Below are positions 51,849 through 61,291 of a stretch of 64,000 nucleotides of DNA, piece after piece (within the stretch, counting starts at the first letter, position 1; each line of letters starts with the position of its first letter). Made by a program: the position numbers and the translations under genes. Source of the stretch: Candidatus Aminicenantota bacterium (GTDB taxonomy: Bacteria > Acidobacteriota > Aminicenantia > Aminicenantales > Aminicenantaceae); contig JAFGMO010000028.1 in assembly GCA_016927475.1 (NCBI GenBank), positions 123,096-187,095 of the forward strand, written 5' to 3'. Under the pieces are notes generated by a model. That model saw nothing but the letters and a program-made list of their open reading frames with translations, did no database searches and was not told the origin of the DNA.

Positions 51849-52430
51849 TTATGATGTGAAACGGTTATAATGCATGACCTCTTCGAGGCTTCGCTTAGGG
51901 ACATGGAAAAGCCCCTGGGAATCCTTCCAATATTTTACAGACCCTGAAAAATTTTCGATTTTCGACTCTTCATCAGGATATCCGAGTGCCAATACCGAAT
52001 CGATCACATAATTTGCGGGAACATCCAACACAATGCGGAGCCGGTCCCTGTCTAAGGAGAGAAGCCAACAACTGGCAATACCCACCGCCCAAGCAGCCAG
52101 TATCATGTTTTCCATCGCAGCTCCAACATCGTATTCATATCCCGTTTTCCTCACCTTAATGTTTACCAGCGGAAATATATAGGCAACGGGTTCCCGGCCG
52201 GGTTCCGGATTTCCCTTAGGGGCAATATAAGCAGCCCATTTTAAACAGGGAAAAATTTTTTTCCGGAGTCCTGGGTCATCGGCAATAAAAAATTCCAAAG
52301 GCTGGAGATTGGACGCCGAGGGAGCCAAACGGCCTCCATTGACCAGTTTTCGAAGAATCTCTTCAGAAATTTTATCCTGTTTAAACTGACGTATGGTTCG
52401 CCTCGCGGCGATGATGTCGTACATATTCAT
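51849..52430 (-). CDS. Nitroreductase family protein
   Basis: YDIIAARRTIRQFKQDKISEEILRKLVNGGRLAPSASNLQPLEF, VGAAMENMILAAWAVGIASCW. Confidence 0.93.
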   Translation of the reverse strand: MNMYDIIAARRTIRQFKQDKISEEILRKLVNGGRLAPSASNLQPLEFFIADDPGLRKKIFPCLKWAAYIAPKGNPEPGREPVAYIFPLVNIKVRKTGYEYDVGAAMENMILAAWAVGIASCWLLSLDRDRLRIVLDVPANYVIDSVLALGYPDEESKIENFSGSVKYWKDSQGLFHVPKRSLEEVMHYNRFTS

Positions 52431-52829
52431 ATTTCATCCCCCGATAAAAGATAAAGATACGCTTAAGAAAGGCTGGCAACCTAACAAAAAAAAATCCTTT
52501 ACGGCATAGTATCCGCTGTTCGACCCTGCTTAATTACGCTTTATCAACCACAGCAGGCCTTATTATACACTGTTTGAAAAATATGTCATTCCTTACTTAC
52601 TCACCATTCACCTTCGTGCAATGTGCCCAGGTACATTAGTGTGATGAACCTTAAAACCACTCAAAAATGTAGCTATTTTTAAATAATAATAATTATTGAT
52701 TTTCTAACCCAAGAGCATTAGAATAATTTGTTATGCTGCTGGATTCAGAAAATTCGTTTCTTAAGTAAAAACCGGATTCCATAACGATTGACAATTTGGA
52801 ACCTGTAACTATAATAAACGGTTTATTAC

Positions 52830-54125
52830 ATGATTTTTACAAAAAAGAAGCCAAAAAAAAGAGTCCTGGTAATCGGACTGGATGGTGTCCCCTATTTCCT
52901 GTTGAAAGATCTGGCACAACGGGGTGTTATGCCCTATGTTGCCTCTCTCATCGATGAAGGTTTTCTTCACAAGATGAAAGCAAGCCTTCCCGAGATATCC
53001 TCGGTAAGCTGGACAAATTTCATGACCGGATCCAATCCCGGGCAGCATGGGATCTTCGGCTTTACGGATTTCAAACCGGATTCTTATGATATCCGTTTTC
53101 CAAACTTTCTTGATGTGAAAACGGAAACATTTTGGGATATCCTCGGCCGTGAGAACAAAAAATGCATCATTATCAATCAACCGAGCACTTATCCCGCCCG
53201 CAGAATTAACGGCATTTTGATAGCAGGTTTTGTCGCTCTAGAGCTTTCCAAAGCACTTTACCCGCTTTCTTATAAGGCAGCATTGGATAAAATCCCTTAC
53301 CAGATTGACATTGATACCATGAAAGCCCGGGAAAACCATGAATTCCTCTGGACGGACTTGATACGAACACTTTATGGACGTCAAAAAGCCATGGAGCTGC
53401 TCTGGAATGAAGACTGGGATTACTTTGAATTTGTCATCACGGGAACAGACCGTCTGCAGCATTATCTGTGGAACGCCTACGAAGACACATCACACAACCA
53501 CCATGAACGCTTTTTCGATTATTACCAAAAAGTCGACAACGTTATCGGAAAAATCGTTTCTTCCTTTCGCAAGCTGTCCAAAGACAATGGGCGGTTGTAC
53601 CTCCTTTCCGATCATGGTTTCACCGGTATCAAACAAGAAGTCTACCTCAATACCTGGCTCATCAAGAAAGGATATCTCGAAACGCCAAATTCCTCTCCAA
53701 AAAGCTTATCCGACCTCTCCCCTTCTTCTCTCGCTTTTGCCTTGGATCCCAACCGGATTTATATCAACCGAAAAGACAGGTTTCCCAAAGGCTGTGTCAA
53801 GCCGGATGAAATATTTTCCTTGAAACGCGAGCTTACCGAAAAGCTGGAAAAATTAGAATACGAAGGTTCGAAAGTTGTCCATAAAGTATTCGATACGCAG
53901 GAAATATATTCAGGCCCGCAATCCGAGCACGGACCGGACCTCATCGTTCTTTCGGAAAAAGGTTTTGATATGAAAGGCTCGATCAAAAAGAATGAAATCT
54001 TCGGGCGTTCAGACCTCCAGGGCATGCACACCTGGGACGACGCTTTTTTCTGGGCCGAAAACGAATATGGCGCCGATCTTTCCATTCAGGATCTGGCAAA
54101 AATTCTTTTGGAACAGTTTTCATGA
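52830..54125 (+). CDS. Alkaline-phosphatase-superfamily protein (type I phosphodiesterase-like), cytoplasmic-type
   Basis: VLVIGLDGVPYFLL, SSVSWTNFMTGSNPGQHGIFGF, LLSDHGF; overlaps the next gene by 4 bp. Confidence 0.88.
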   Translation: MIFTKKKPKKRVLVIGLDGVPYFLLKDLAQRGVMPYVASLIDEGFLHKMKASLPEISSVSWTNFMTGSNPGQHGIFGFTDFKPDSYDIRFPNFLDVKTETFWDILGRENKKCIIINQPSTYPARRINGILIAGFVALELSKALYPLSYKAALDKIPYQIDIDTMKARENHEFLWTDLIRTLYGRQKAMELLWNEDWDYFEFVITGTDRLQHYLWNAYEDTSHNHHERFFDYYQKVDNVIGKIVSSFRKLSKDNGRLYLLSDHGFTGIKQEVYLNTWLIKKGYLETPNSSPKSLSDLSPSSLAFALDPNRIYINRKDRFPKGCVKPDEIFSLKRELTEKLEKLEYEGSKVVHKVFDTQEIYSGPQSEHGPDLIVLSEKGFDMKGSIKKNEIFGRSDLQGMHTWDDAFFWAENEYGADLSIQDLAKILLEQFS

Positions 54126-56278
54126 ATCCGACAGATAAAAACACACGAAACAAAACAGTCCTCAGCGTTATTCTTTTAACGGCCTGCATGAGCATACCTC
54201 TGCAGGCTTATATCGGACCGGGGGCCGGATTTGCTTTTCTCTCCTCTTTTCTGGTTCTTTTTCTGACTTTTTTTCTGGCTCTTTTTTCTTTTCTTTCCTG
54301 GCCCTTCAGGTTGATCGGACGGCTCATCAAAGGACAGAAAGCCTACAAAAAAAGCAACATCAAAAAACTGGTCATCATCGGCCTGGATGGTTTAGAACCC
54401 ACACTTGTTGAAAAATACATGGACCAGGGAAAACTTCCGCATTTATCGGAGCTCAAAAAGGAAGGATCCTATTCACGCTTGGAAACGACGATCCCCTCCA
54501 TATCTCCGGTTGCCTGGTCCTCATTCATGACAGGCTGCCATCCGGCTAAACATAATATTTTCGATTTTTTAAGCCGCGATCCCAAGACATATCTTCCGGA
54601 CCTATCATCAGCACGGATAGGCCAACCAAAACGCACCCTATCGCTTGGAAAATTCAGGATTCCGCTTTCAAAACCGGAAATAAAAGGACTCAGAAAAAGC
54701 GTTCCTTTCTGGAAGATACTGGGAGATAACGGGATTTTCAGCACTATTTTAAAAATTCCAATCACGTTTCCTCCGGAGAAATTCAAAGGACACCTCATCT
54801 CAGGGATGTGCGCGCCCGATCTGAAAGGAAGCCAGGGCACTTTTTCTTTTTATACGTCCGATCCAAAGCAGGTCGTCAACCGGGAAGGGGGTGTTATCAT
54901 CCCGGTCTCCCAGAATGGAAATATCATCAAGACATTTATCTCCGGCCCGGAAAACACCCTTCTCAAAAACCCGAAGGAATTAACACTGCCACTGGAAATA
55001 GACATTGATAAAAATCATAATCAGGCAGTTCTCAAAACGGACTCCCAAAAGATCTGTTTGAAGCAGGGTATGTTCTCGGAGTGGATAAAACTAACTTTCA
55101 AACCCGGACTAGGTATAAAAATAAGATCAGTCTGCCGGTTTTATATCACAAGCCTGGAACCTCACTTTCAAATGTACATGACACCGCTCAATATCGACCC
55201 TGAAAAACCTGCCCTCCCCATCTCTCATCCTTTTATCTATTCGGTCTACCTGGGGAAATTACTGGGAAGCTTCACCACATTAGGAGAAGCAGACGACACT
55301 TGGGCTCTGAATGAAGGTATTCTTTCCGAAGAATCCTTCCTCAAGCTGACCTATGATACCCACTCTGAAACAGAGGCCATGCTGTTCAACGCGCTGGATA
55401 AAACAAAAAGAGGTGTTGTCGCCTGTTGGTTCCAAGCAACGGACAGCCTTCAACACATGTTCTTTCGCTACCTGGACAAAACACATCCGGCTCTAAAATC
55501 CGGACAAACCAATAAAAGCGAAAAAGTCATCGAAGAACTCTACATAAAAATGGATGAACTGGTTGGCCGTGTCAGACAAAAGATAGACCGCAAATCGGTC
55601 TTGATCGTCATGTCCGACCATGGATTCAAGCTTTTTCGACGCGGCGTCAACCTCAATTCCTGGCTGTATCTCAACGGCTATCTTCACCTGAAAGAAGGGA
55701 AAAAAACCAGTAGGGAATGGTTCAAGGATGTGGACTGGACACGGACACGGGCATACGGCCTGGGATTGGGAGGTATTTATCTGAACATGAAAGGACGTGA
55801 AGCCCAAGGGATCGTCTCCCCAGGAGACGAAACAGCGGTCCTGAAAAAAGAGCTTTTCTCCAGGCTTTCGGGCCTTCGCGATGAAAAGGAAGACAAGGTC
55901 GCCATCAATAAAATTTACGACAAGGACAAACTGCCTCCGGGACCTTACAAAGATAACTGCCCGGATTTTATCGTCGGTTACAACGAAGGATACCGTGTTT
56001 CCTGGGATTCCGTAACCGGTAAAGTTAACGACACTCTTTTTGAAGACAACACAAAGGCCTGGAGCGGGGATCACTGCATCGATCCCCTTGTCGTTCCCGG
56101 GATATTTTTTTCCAACCAGGCTCTAAAGATAGAAAAGCCGTCCATCGTCGATATCGCTCCCACGGCCCTCGATCTTTTCGGCCTCAAACCGCCCAAACAT
56201 ATGGACGGCCGAATGATGATGGAGCCGGGGCTTTTTGATCCCGGAATAAAAAAAGATTCAAAGGAAAAAGAACAATGA
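54122..56278 (+). CDS. Alkaline-phosphatase-superfamily protein with N-terminal membrane segment
   Basis: AYIGPGAGFAFLSSFLVLFLTFFLALFSFLSWPFR then LVIIGLDGLEPTLV, SPVAWSSFMTGCHPAKHNIFDF, MSDHGF, SGDHCID. Confidence 0.88.
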   Translation: MNPTDKNTRNKTVLSVILLTACMSIPLQAYIGPGAGFAFLSSFLVLFLTFFLALFSFLSWPFRLIGRLIKGQKAYKKSNIKKLVIIGLDGLEPTLVEKYMDQGKLPHLSELKKEGSYSRLETTIPSISPVAWSSFMTGCHPAKHNIFDFLSRDPKTYLPDLSSARIGQPKRTLSLGKFRIPLSKPEIKGLRKSVPFWKILGDNGIFSTILKIPITFPPEKFKGHLISGMCAPDLKGSQGTFSFYTSDPKQVVNREGGVIIPVSQNGNIIKTFISGPENTLLKNPKELTLPLEIDIDKNHNQAVLKTDSQKICLKQGMFSEWIKLTFKPGLGIKIRSVCRFYITSLEPHFQMYMTPLNIDPEKPALPISHPFIYSVYLGKLLGSFTTLGEADDTWALNEGILSEESFLKLTYDTHSETEAMLFNALDKTKRGVVACWFQATDSLQHMFFRYLDKTHPALKSGQTNKSEKVIEELYIKMDELVGRVRQKIDRKSVLIVMSDHGFKLFRRGVNLNSWLYLNGYLHLKEGKKTSREWFKDVDWTRTRAYGLGLGGIYLNMKGREAQGIVSPGDETAVLKKELFSRLSGLRDEKEDKVAINKIYDKDKLPPGPYKDNCPDFIVGYNEGYRVSWDSVTGKVNDTLFEDNTKAWSGDHCIDPLVVPGIFFSNQALKIEKPSIVDIAPTALDLFGLKPPKHMDGRMMMEPGLFDPGIKKDSKEKEQ

Positions 56279-58257
56279 CTTCCATAAAAAGAAGAGATTT
56301 TATAAAGATGGGACTTACAGCAGGATCCCTTATGGCCCTAGGTGACGGACCCGGTATGATAACCAAGGTTTTTGGTAAAACCGAATCCCCGGTCCGCATG
56401 ATCATCCTTGGAATGGACGGCATGGACCCCCACTTGACCGATGTTATGATCAAACAGGGCAAGCTTCCCGCATTCGCCAAACTCAGAGCCATGGGAGATT
56501 TTATGTCCCTGAGAACAAGTTTACCACCACAGAGTCCTGTAGCCTGGTCCAATTTTATGACGGGGATGAATCCCGGCGGTCACGGCATATTCGATTTCGT
56601 CCACCGTGATCCTTCGAATTACACACCCACTTCATCCTCAGCGGAAACCAGCGGGGCCAGCCGCACACTGAACATCGGAAATCTTGTCCTGCCTTTATCC
56701 GGTGGAAAGGTCCAGCCCATCCGGAAAGGAAAAACTTTCTGGGAGCACCTTGAGGACCATGATATTCCGGCCACGGTTTTTAAGATGCCGGGAAATTATC
56801 CGCCCGCCCCCACCAATCAAAGAACAATCTCAGGAATGGGAACACCGGACCTGACCGGAAATTTTCGAAATTTTAACTATTACACGACTGAAGCGAGCGA
56901 GATGAAACCGGATATCGGCGGCGGTGAGATTCACGAAGTTTATGTTATCGGCAACAGGGTCGACGCCACTCTTCCGGGACCTGAAAATTCCTTCAAAAAA
57001 AGCCGGCCCAGGGCGACCATCGATTTTAAGGTTTTCCTTGATCCCGTCTACCCCGTGGCCAAGATTGCCATCCAGGACCACGAGATCATTCTGAACGAGG
57101 GGGAATGGAGCGACTGGATGCATATACATTTTGACATGATCCCCACCCAGAGCGCCGTCGGCATCTGCCGTTTTTACCTCAAACAGGTCCATCCTCATTT
57201 CAAGCTCTATGTCTCCCCCATCAATCTCGACCCGGCAAAACCCGCCATGCCCATTTCCACTCCAGAGAGTTATGCCCTTGAGTTGGCTGACAAGTTCGGT
57301 CCTTTTTACACGCAGGGACTCCCCGCAGACACCAATGCCCTGGACCACGGGGTGTTTACTGAAGAAGAATTTTTATCTCAAGATGATCTTGTACTTGAAG
57401 AACGTATCCGCATGTTCGACTACGAGCTCAAAAAATTCGAAACAGGCCTTCTCTTTTACTACCTTTCCAGCACGGACCAGCGCCAGCATATGTTCTGGCG
57501 TCTCATCGATAAAAAACACCCCTTTTATGATGAGAAGCTTGCCGCCAAGCTGGGAAACAGCATCGAAAACATTTATATCGAAGCGGATAAGCTTCTCGAC
57601 AAGGCCCTGTCCAAAGTCGACAAAAATACCATTATTTTTGTAATGTCCGACCATGGATTTTCCCCATTCAGACGCACCTTCAACCTCAACTCCTGGCTGA
57701 AACAAGCCGGATATCACACACTCATCGATGAATGGGCTCCCAGCGAAGCGTTTTTCCTGAATACGGACTGGTCGCGAACCCGGGCCTATTCTTACGGCAT
57801 AAACAGCCTTTATATCAATCAGCGGGGCCGTGAAGCACAGGGAATCGTCGCAGCCGGCCCGGAGAAAAAAGCTCTTATTCGGGAAATCATAACAAAACTT
57901 GAGTCCTACCGGGATCCTGAAACCGGGGAAATACCGGTTCTGAAAGCTTACGCCGCAACGGATGTATACACCGGTGAGGTTTTAGCCTCAGCTCCTGATA
58001 TTATCCTTGGCTTCAACAACGGTTACCGCATGGCCTGGGCTTCACCTCTAGGACGGATAACCGATAACATCATGGGCAATAACATGGAAAAATGGAGCGG
58101 GGACCACTGCATGGATCCCACCGTCGTTCCCGGAATCCTCTTCACCAACCGGAAGATCAGGGCCGAATCCCCTTCTCTCGTCGACCTGACGGCCACCGTA
58201 CTCAATACATTTGACATCAAACCCCCCAAAGAAACGCAAGGAAAACCGGTCTTCTAA
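56275..58257 (+). CDS. Alkaline-phosphatase-superfamily protein with twin-arginine-like N-terminus
   Basis: KRRDFIKMGLTAGSLMALGDGPG, MIILGMDGMDPHLT, SPVAWSNFMTGMNPGGHGIFDF, MSDHGF, SGDHCMD. Confidence 0.88.
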   Translation: MTSIKRRDFIKMGLTAGSLMALGDGPGMITKVFGKTESPVRMIILGMDGMDPHLTDVMIKQGKLPAFAKLRAMGDFMSLRTSLPPQSPVAWSNFMTGMNPGGHGIFDFVHRDPSNYTPTSSSAETSGASRTLNIGNLVLPLSGGKVQPIRKGKTFWEHLEDHDIPATVFKMPGNYPPAPTNQRTISGMGTPDLTGNFRNFNYYTTEASEMKPDIGGGEIHEVYVIGNRVDATLPGPENSFKKSRPRATIDFKVFLDPVYPVAKIAIQDHEIILNEGEWSDWMHIHFDMIPTQSAVGICRFYLKQVHPHFKLYVSPINLDPAKPAMPISTPESYALELADKFGPFYTQGLPADTNALDHGVFTEEEFLSQDDLVLEERIRMFDYELKKFETGLLFYYLSSTDQRQHMFWRLIDKKHPFYDEKLAAKLGNSIENIYIEADKLLDKALSKVDKNTIIFVMSDHGFSPFRRTFNLNSWLKQAGYHTLIDEWAPSEAFFLNTDWSRTRAYSYGINSLYINQRGREAQGIVAAGPEKKALIREIITKLESYRDPETGEIPVLKAYAATDVYTGEVLASAPDIILGFNNGYRMAWASPLGRITDNIMGNNMEKWSGDHCMDPTVVPGILFTNRKIRAESPSLVDLTATVLNTFDIKPPKETQGKPVF

Positions 58258-58268
58258 AGGAGAATTAA

Positions 58269-58460
58269 ATGGGAAAAGTCAAAATCAAACTGGAAAAAGA
58301 GCTGATGGATAAAGTAAAAAAATTTGCTGACATGTCGGGATATTCTTCTCCCGAAGAATTCATCAGCCACTGTCTCGAAAAGGAGATTTCCTCTCTGGAA
58401 GGATCGGAATCGGAGGAAGAAATCAAGAAAAAACTCAAAGGACTTGGCTATATTTCTTAG
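58269..58460 (+). CDS. Small ribbon-helix-helix-like protein
   Basis: GKVKIKLEKELMDKVKKFADMSGYSSPEEFISHCLEKEIS...; preceded by AAGGAG. Confidence 0.55.
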   Translation: MGKVKIKLEKELMDKVKKFADMSGYSSPEEFISHCLEKEISSLEGSESEEEIKKKLKGLGYIS

Positions 58461-58537
58461 CCAAAACATTACGGTTCAGCCCGGACTACCGACACACGAG
58501 AAAATGCGTTCGGGAATGAAACCGAAGGTGAAGCATC

Positions 58538-59386
58538 ATGTGGGTTTTTAATACCGTCATCAATAAAATATTTGACATCTTCTTTTTCCCATTCCGCAAA
58601 TTAAGCCCCTGGTTTGCCATGATTTTTATATCCCTTCTCACAGCGGCTCTCATGCTTATTGTATTTCGCCTGACATCAAACCAGAAAGGCATCAAGCGGG
58701 TGAAGAACCTCATCAAAGCTCACCTCCTGGAAATACGGCTTTACAAAGGTAACATGTCGGTATCCTTCAAAGCCCAGGGTAAAATCCTTTTGACGAACCT
58801 GAAGTACATCAGCTACACGCTAAAACCCCTTTTGATCATGATCGTTCCGTTGGTTTTGATACTTATTCAACTCAATCTCTGGTTTGGCCATCATTCCCTG
58901 GAACCGGGCGCTCAAACCATACTCAAGGTCCATCTCCGCCAGAAAATTGATCCTTTTGCCGCCGACCTAAAAATCCTTCCTTCGCCGGTTTTCGAGGTTG
59001 AAACACATCCCCTTCGTATATCTGAAAATAATGAAATCGACTGGCGTATCCGAGCCGATAAAGAAGGACATCATAACCTTAATCTGATGGTCGACGGCCG
59101 TCCTATTTCCAAATCTTTAATCGTGGGATCCAATTCCCTGGCAAAGGTTTCCACTTCCCGAACCAATAATAAGTTTTTTGATTTGTTGTTCAATCCAGGC
59201 GAATCCCCCATTCCCGGAGACACACCCATTTCCTCTATAGAGATACAATATCCGGAAAAAAAGTTTGATCTTTTCGGCTGGAAAATCGGTACTTTTATCG
59301 GTGTACCAGGCTGGCTGTGGATCTATTTTGTCCTGTCCATTATATTCGCTTTTGCATTTAAGGGATTATTCAAGGTGGACATATAA
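58538..59386 (+). CDS. Membrane protein with EMC3/DUF106 (Oxa1 superfamily)-like topology
   Basis: TM1, basic helical linker (SNQKGIKRVKNLIKAHLLEIRLYKGN), TM2 (LKPLLIMIVPLVLILIQLNLWFG), soluble domain, C-terminal TM (GWLWIYFVLSIIFAFAFKGLF). Confidence 0.5.
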   Translation: MWVFNTVINKIFDIFFFPFRKLSPWFAMIFISLLTAALMLIVFRLTSNQKGIKRVKNLIKAHLLEIRLYKGNMSVSFKAQGKILLTNLKYISYTLKPLLIMIVPLVLILIQLNLWFGHHSLEPGAQTILKVHLRQKIDPFAADLKILPSPVFEVETHPLRISENNEIDWRIRADKEGHHNLNLMVDGRPISKSLIVGSNSLAKVSTSRTNNKFFDLLFNPGESPIPGDTPISSIEIQYPEKKFDLFGWKIGTFIGVPGWLWIYFVLSIIFAFAFKGLFKVDI

Positions 59387-60162
59387 CCTGGACGGCAGAT
59401 ATACAATAGCCGGGGAGGTCTTTCTTCGGGTTTTTCCAGAGTTTCCCCATCTCTTTTGCAAAAAACAAAATCCGATTTATCCAAAGCATACTCAATCTCG
59501 CTGGTTTTATATCCTCTCTCAACATGTTTCTCTCCAAATTTTCGGTAGCTATCCTTTTCCTTAAAAAAACCGGTCATCCGGCAAGTGGCCCTACCGCTTT
59601 TTTTCTCAAATGTATTTTCCATAATCAGTGTATACTTCTGATTCTCGATCGTTTTTGTGCTGTTCCACCTGTCCTCAAGACCCTCATAAGTGTTCATATC
59701 GAAAAAAAAGATGCTTTGATCATGCATCCAGGACCGGACGTTTTTGAAGAGACGCTCCAATTCAGCTTTCCTGGTGATGTAATTGAGGCTGTCAAACATA
59801 CAGGAAATGATATCGAATGGCTTTCGAAAAGCCAGATACCGAATATCAGCATTGATCAGACACGACTGCGGGGCGTTAATACGAGCAAAGCCAATTTGAT
59901 AGGGTGAACGGTCAACTCCGACTCCAATAAATGACCTTCGGTAAATGCGCCTCAACAAAAAACCGGTTCCACAGCACAAATCGAGCCATGTTTTTGCACC
60001 GGGGTATTCCTTTTTGACGGTTTTCAGCAAAAATGGAGTCGTGTTTTCCTCAAAATCACCCCATTTTTCGTTATAAATAAAGGCAAAATCCTTCCCATAG
60101 GGAATACATTCCTTCTGTATTCCTCTCCTCCGCCACAGCATATCCTGTATCCGTATTCTCAC
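59323..60162 (-). CDS. Class I SAM-dependent methyltransferase
   Basis: WLDLCCGTGFLLRRIYRRSFIGVGVDRSPYQIGFAR, FDIISCMFDSLNYIT. Confidence 0.88.
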   Translation of the reverse strand: MRIRIQDMLWRRRGIQKECIPYGKDFAFIYNEKWGDFEENTTPFLLKTVKKEYPGAKTWLDLCCGTGFLLRRIYRRSFIGVGVDRSPYQIGFARINAPQSCLINADIRYLAFRKPFDIISCMFDSLNYITRKAELERLFKNVRSWMHDQSIFFFDMNTYEGLEDRWNSTKTIENQKYTLIMENTFEKKSGRATCRMTGFFKEKDSYRKFGEKHVERGYKTSEIEYALDKSDFVFCKRDGETLEKPEERPPRLLYICRPGYMSTLNNPLNAKANIMDRTK

Positions 60163-60567
60163 TCAATCGAGGAGTCTTTTCGACCCTGTAAGTTTTTGAA
60201 TTTCTGTGATATTTTGGCTTACTTCCATACAGCCGAGATATTTTCCATTCCCATCCCTAAGGGCATAATACTCAATCAAGATTTTTTGAGGCCCCTCTTT
60301 TCCATTGACCTCAAGATCGATCCAAAAACGGGCTTTATCTCTTTCTCCCGATTTCATCTCCTTGATTATCGTCTCAACCTTGTCCAGACTGTGGGAAGGA
60401 TGACATCGACGAACATCCCGGCCTATGACGGCTTCATGCCGTTTGAAAATACGGGTATCATGTTTGTTCCATGCCAGGACCTTGTCCTCGGAATCGAGAA
60501 TGGAAAACTCAATGGGAAGCGTTTCCAAAAAAGAATCCATAATGTGCTGATCCATTTTTCCTATCAT
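60163..60567 (-). CDS. PAS domain protein
   Basis: FSILDSEDKVLAWNKHDTRIFKRHEAVIGRDVRRCHP, YYALRDGNGKYLGCMEVSQNITEIQ. Confidence 0.85.
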   Translation of the reverse strand: MIGKMDQHIMDSFLETLPIEFSILDSEDKVLAWNKHDTRIFKRHEAVIGRDVRRCHPSHSLDKVETIIKEMKSGERDKARFWIDLEVNGKEGPQKILIEYYALRDGNGKYLGCMEVSQNITEIQKLTGSKRLLD

Positions 60568-60681
60568 AGAGCCTCCTAGCTAATTTCTTTTTCTTATCAT
60601 CATACAGGGTAAAATCAACATAGGCAATCACCAAAGCACAATTCCTCCAAGCACAATAACAATACTTTAATCATCATAAAC

Positions 60682-60870
60682 ATGTTTTATTCACGAGTCG
60701 AGATTGCTCCAGTGGTTAGGGCGGGTCGGGTCAAGGCGTCAGCGTGCGAAGCTGGATGTCATCACGAAGTTCCGACGGAACTGTGGCAATCCCATGCTTC
60801 GTGGTATTATTCCAGGAGATAGCCGCGTCGCCTTGCTCCTCGCAACGAGCACGCCGCAACGAAACAGATA
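60682..60870 (+). repeat. Dispersed intergenic repeat, copy F (5' module only, interrupted by another palindromic element)
   Basis: atgttttattcacgagtcgagattgctcc...aggcgtcagcgtgcgaagct | insert 60754-~60846 | gagcacgccgcaacgaaacagat. Confidence 0.75.
60754..60846. repeat. Palindromic element nested in copy F
   Basis: gatgtcatcacgaagttccgacggaactgtggcaatcccatg...gagatagccgcgtcgccttgctcctcgcaac; degenerate inverted arms resembling the common TGTCATTGCGAGGAGC...GCTCCTCGCAATGAC type. Confidence 0.6.
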
Positions 60871-60955
60871 ATGTTTAATTTTTTTGAACAAATAGCTTGA
60901 ACAACCCGTCCTTATGTTTTATAATATTAAACATATTGTTGAAAATGGAGTCAAA

Positions 60956-61291
60956 ATGAAACTTTTAACACGTTCCGAAGAATACGTGCTCCTGGCCGTT
61001 CGAAAGCTCAAGGGAAACGCCTATACTCTATCCATTCTTCAGGAACTCTCAAATATGACCGGCTATACCTGGCAAGTGGGCGCCGTTTACGTCCCCCTGG
61101 AAAAACTCTGGAAAAAAGGTTATTTGACGCGGAAAAAAGGCGATCCTTCACCCGAACGCGGCGGCCGCAGCAAATTCCTTTACAATCTCACCAGGGACGG
61201 TATAAAAGCCCTTCAAGAAATAAGGGATATACAAGATAATGCCTGGTCCGGAATTTCTAAGATAACGACTGACGAGGAATATGAACAATGA
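60956..61291 (+). CDS. PadR family transcriptional regulator
   Basis: KLLTRSEEYVLLAVRKLKGNAYTLSILQEL, GAVYVPLEKLWKKGYLTRKKGDPSPERGGRSKFLYNLTRDG. Confidence 0.92.
   Translation: MKLLTRSEEYVLLAVRKLKGNAYTLSILQELSNMTGYTWQVGAVYVPLEKLWKKGYLTRKKGDPSPERGGRSKFLYNLTRDGIKALQEIRDIQDNAWSGISKITTDEEYEQ

Noticed and set aside
55493-56074. 193-aa antisense ORF over the second AP-superfamily gene
   Set aside because: Shadow ORF of a clear coding gene
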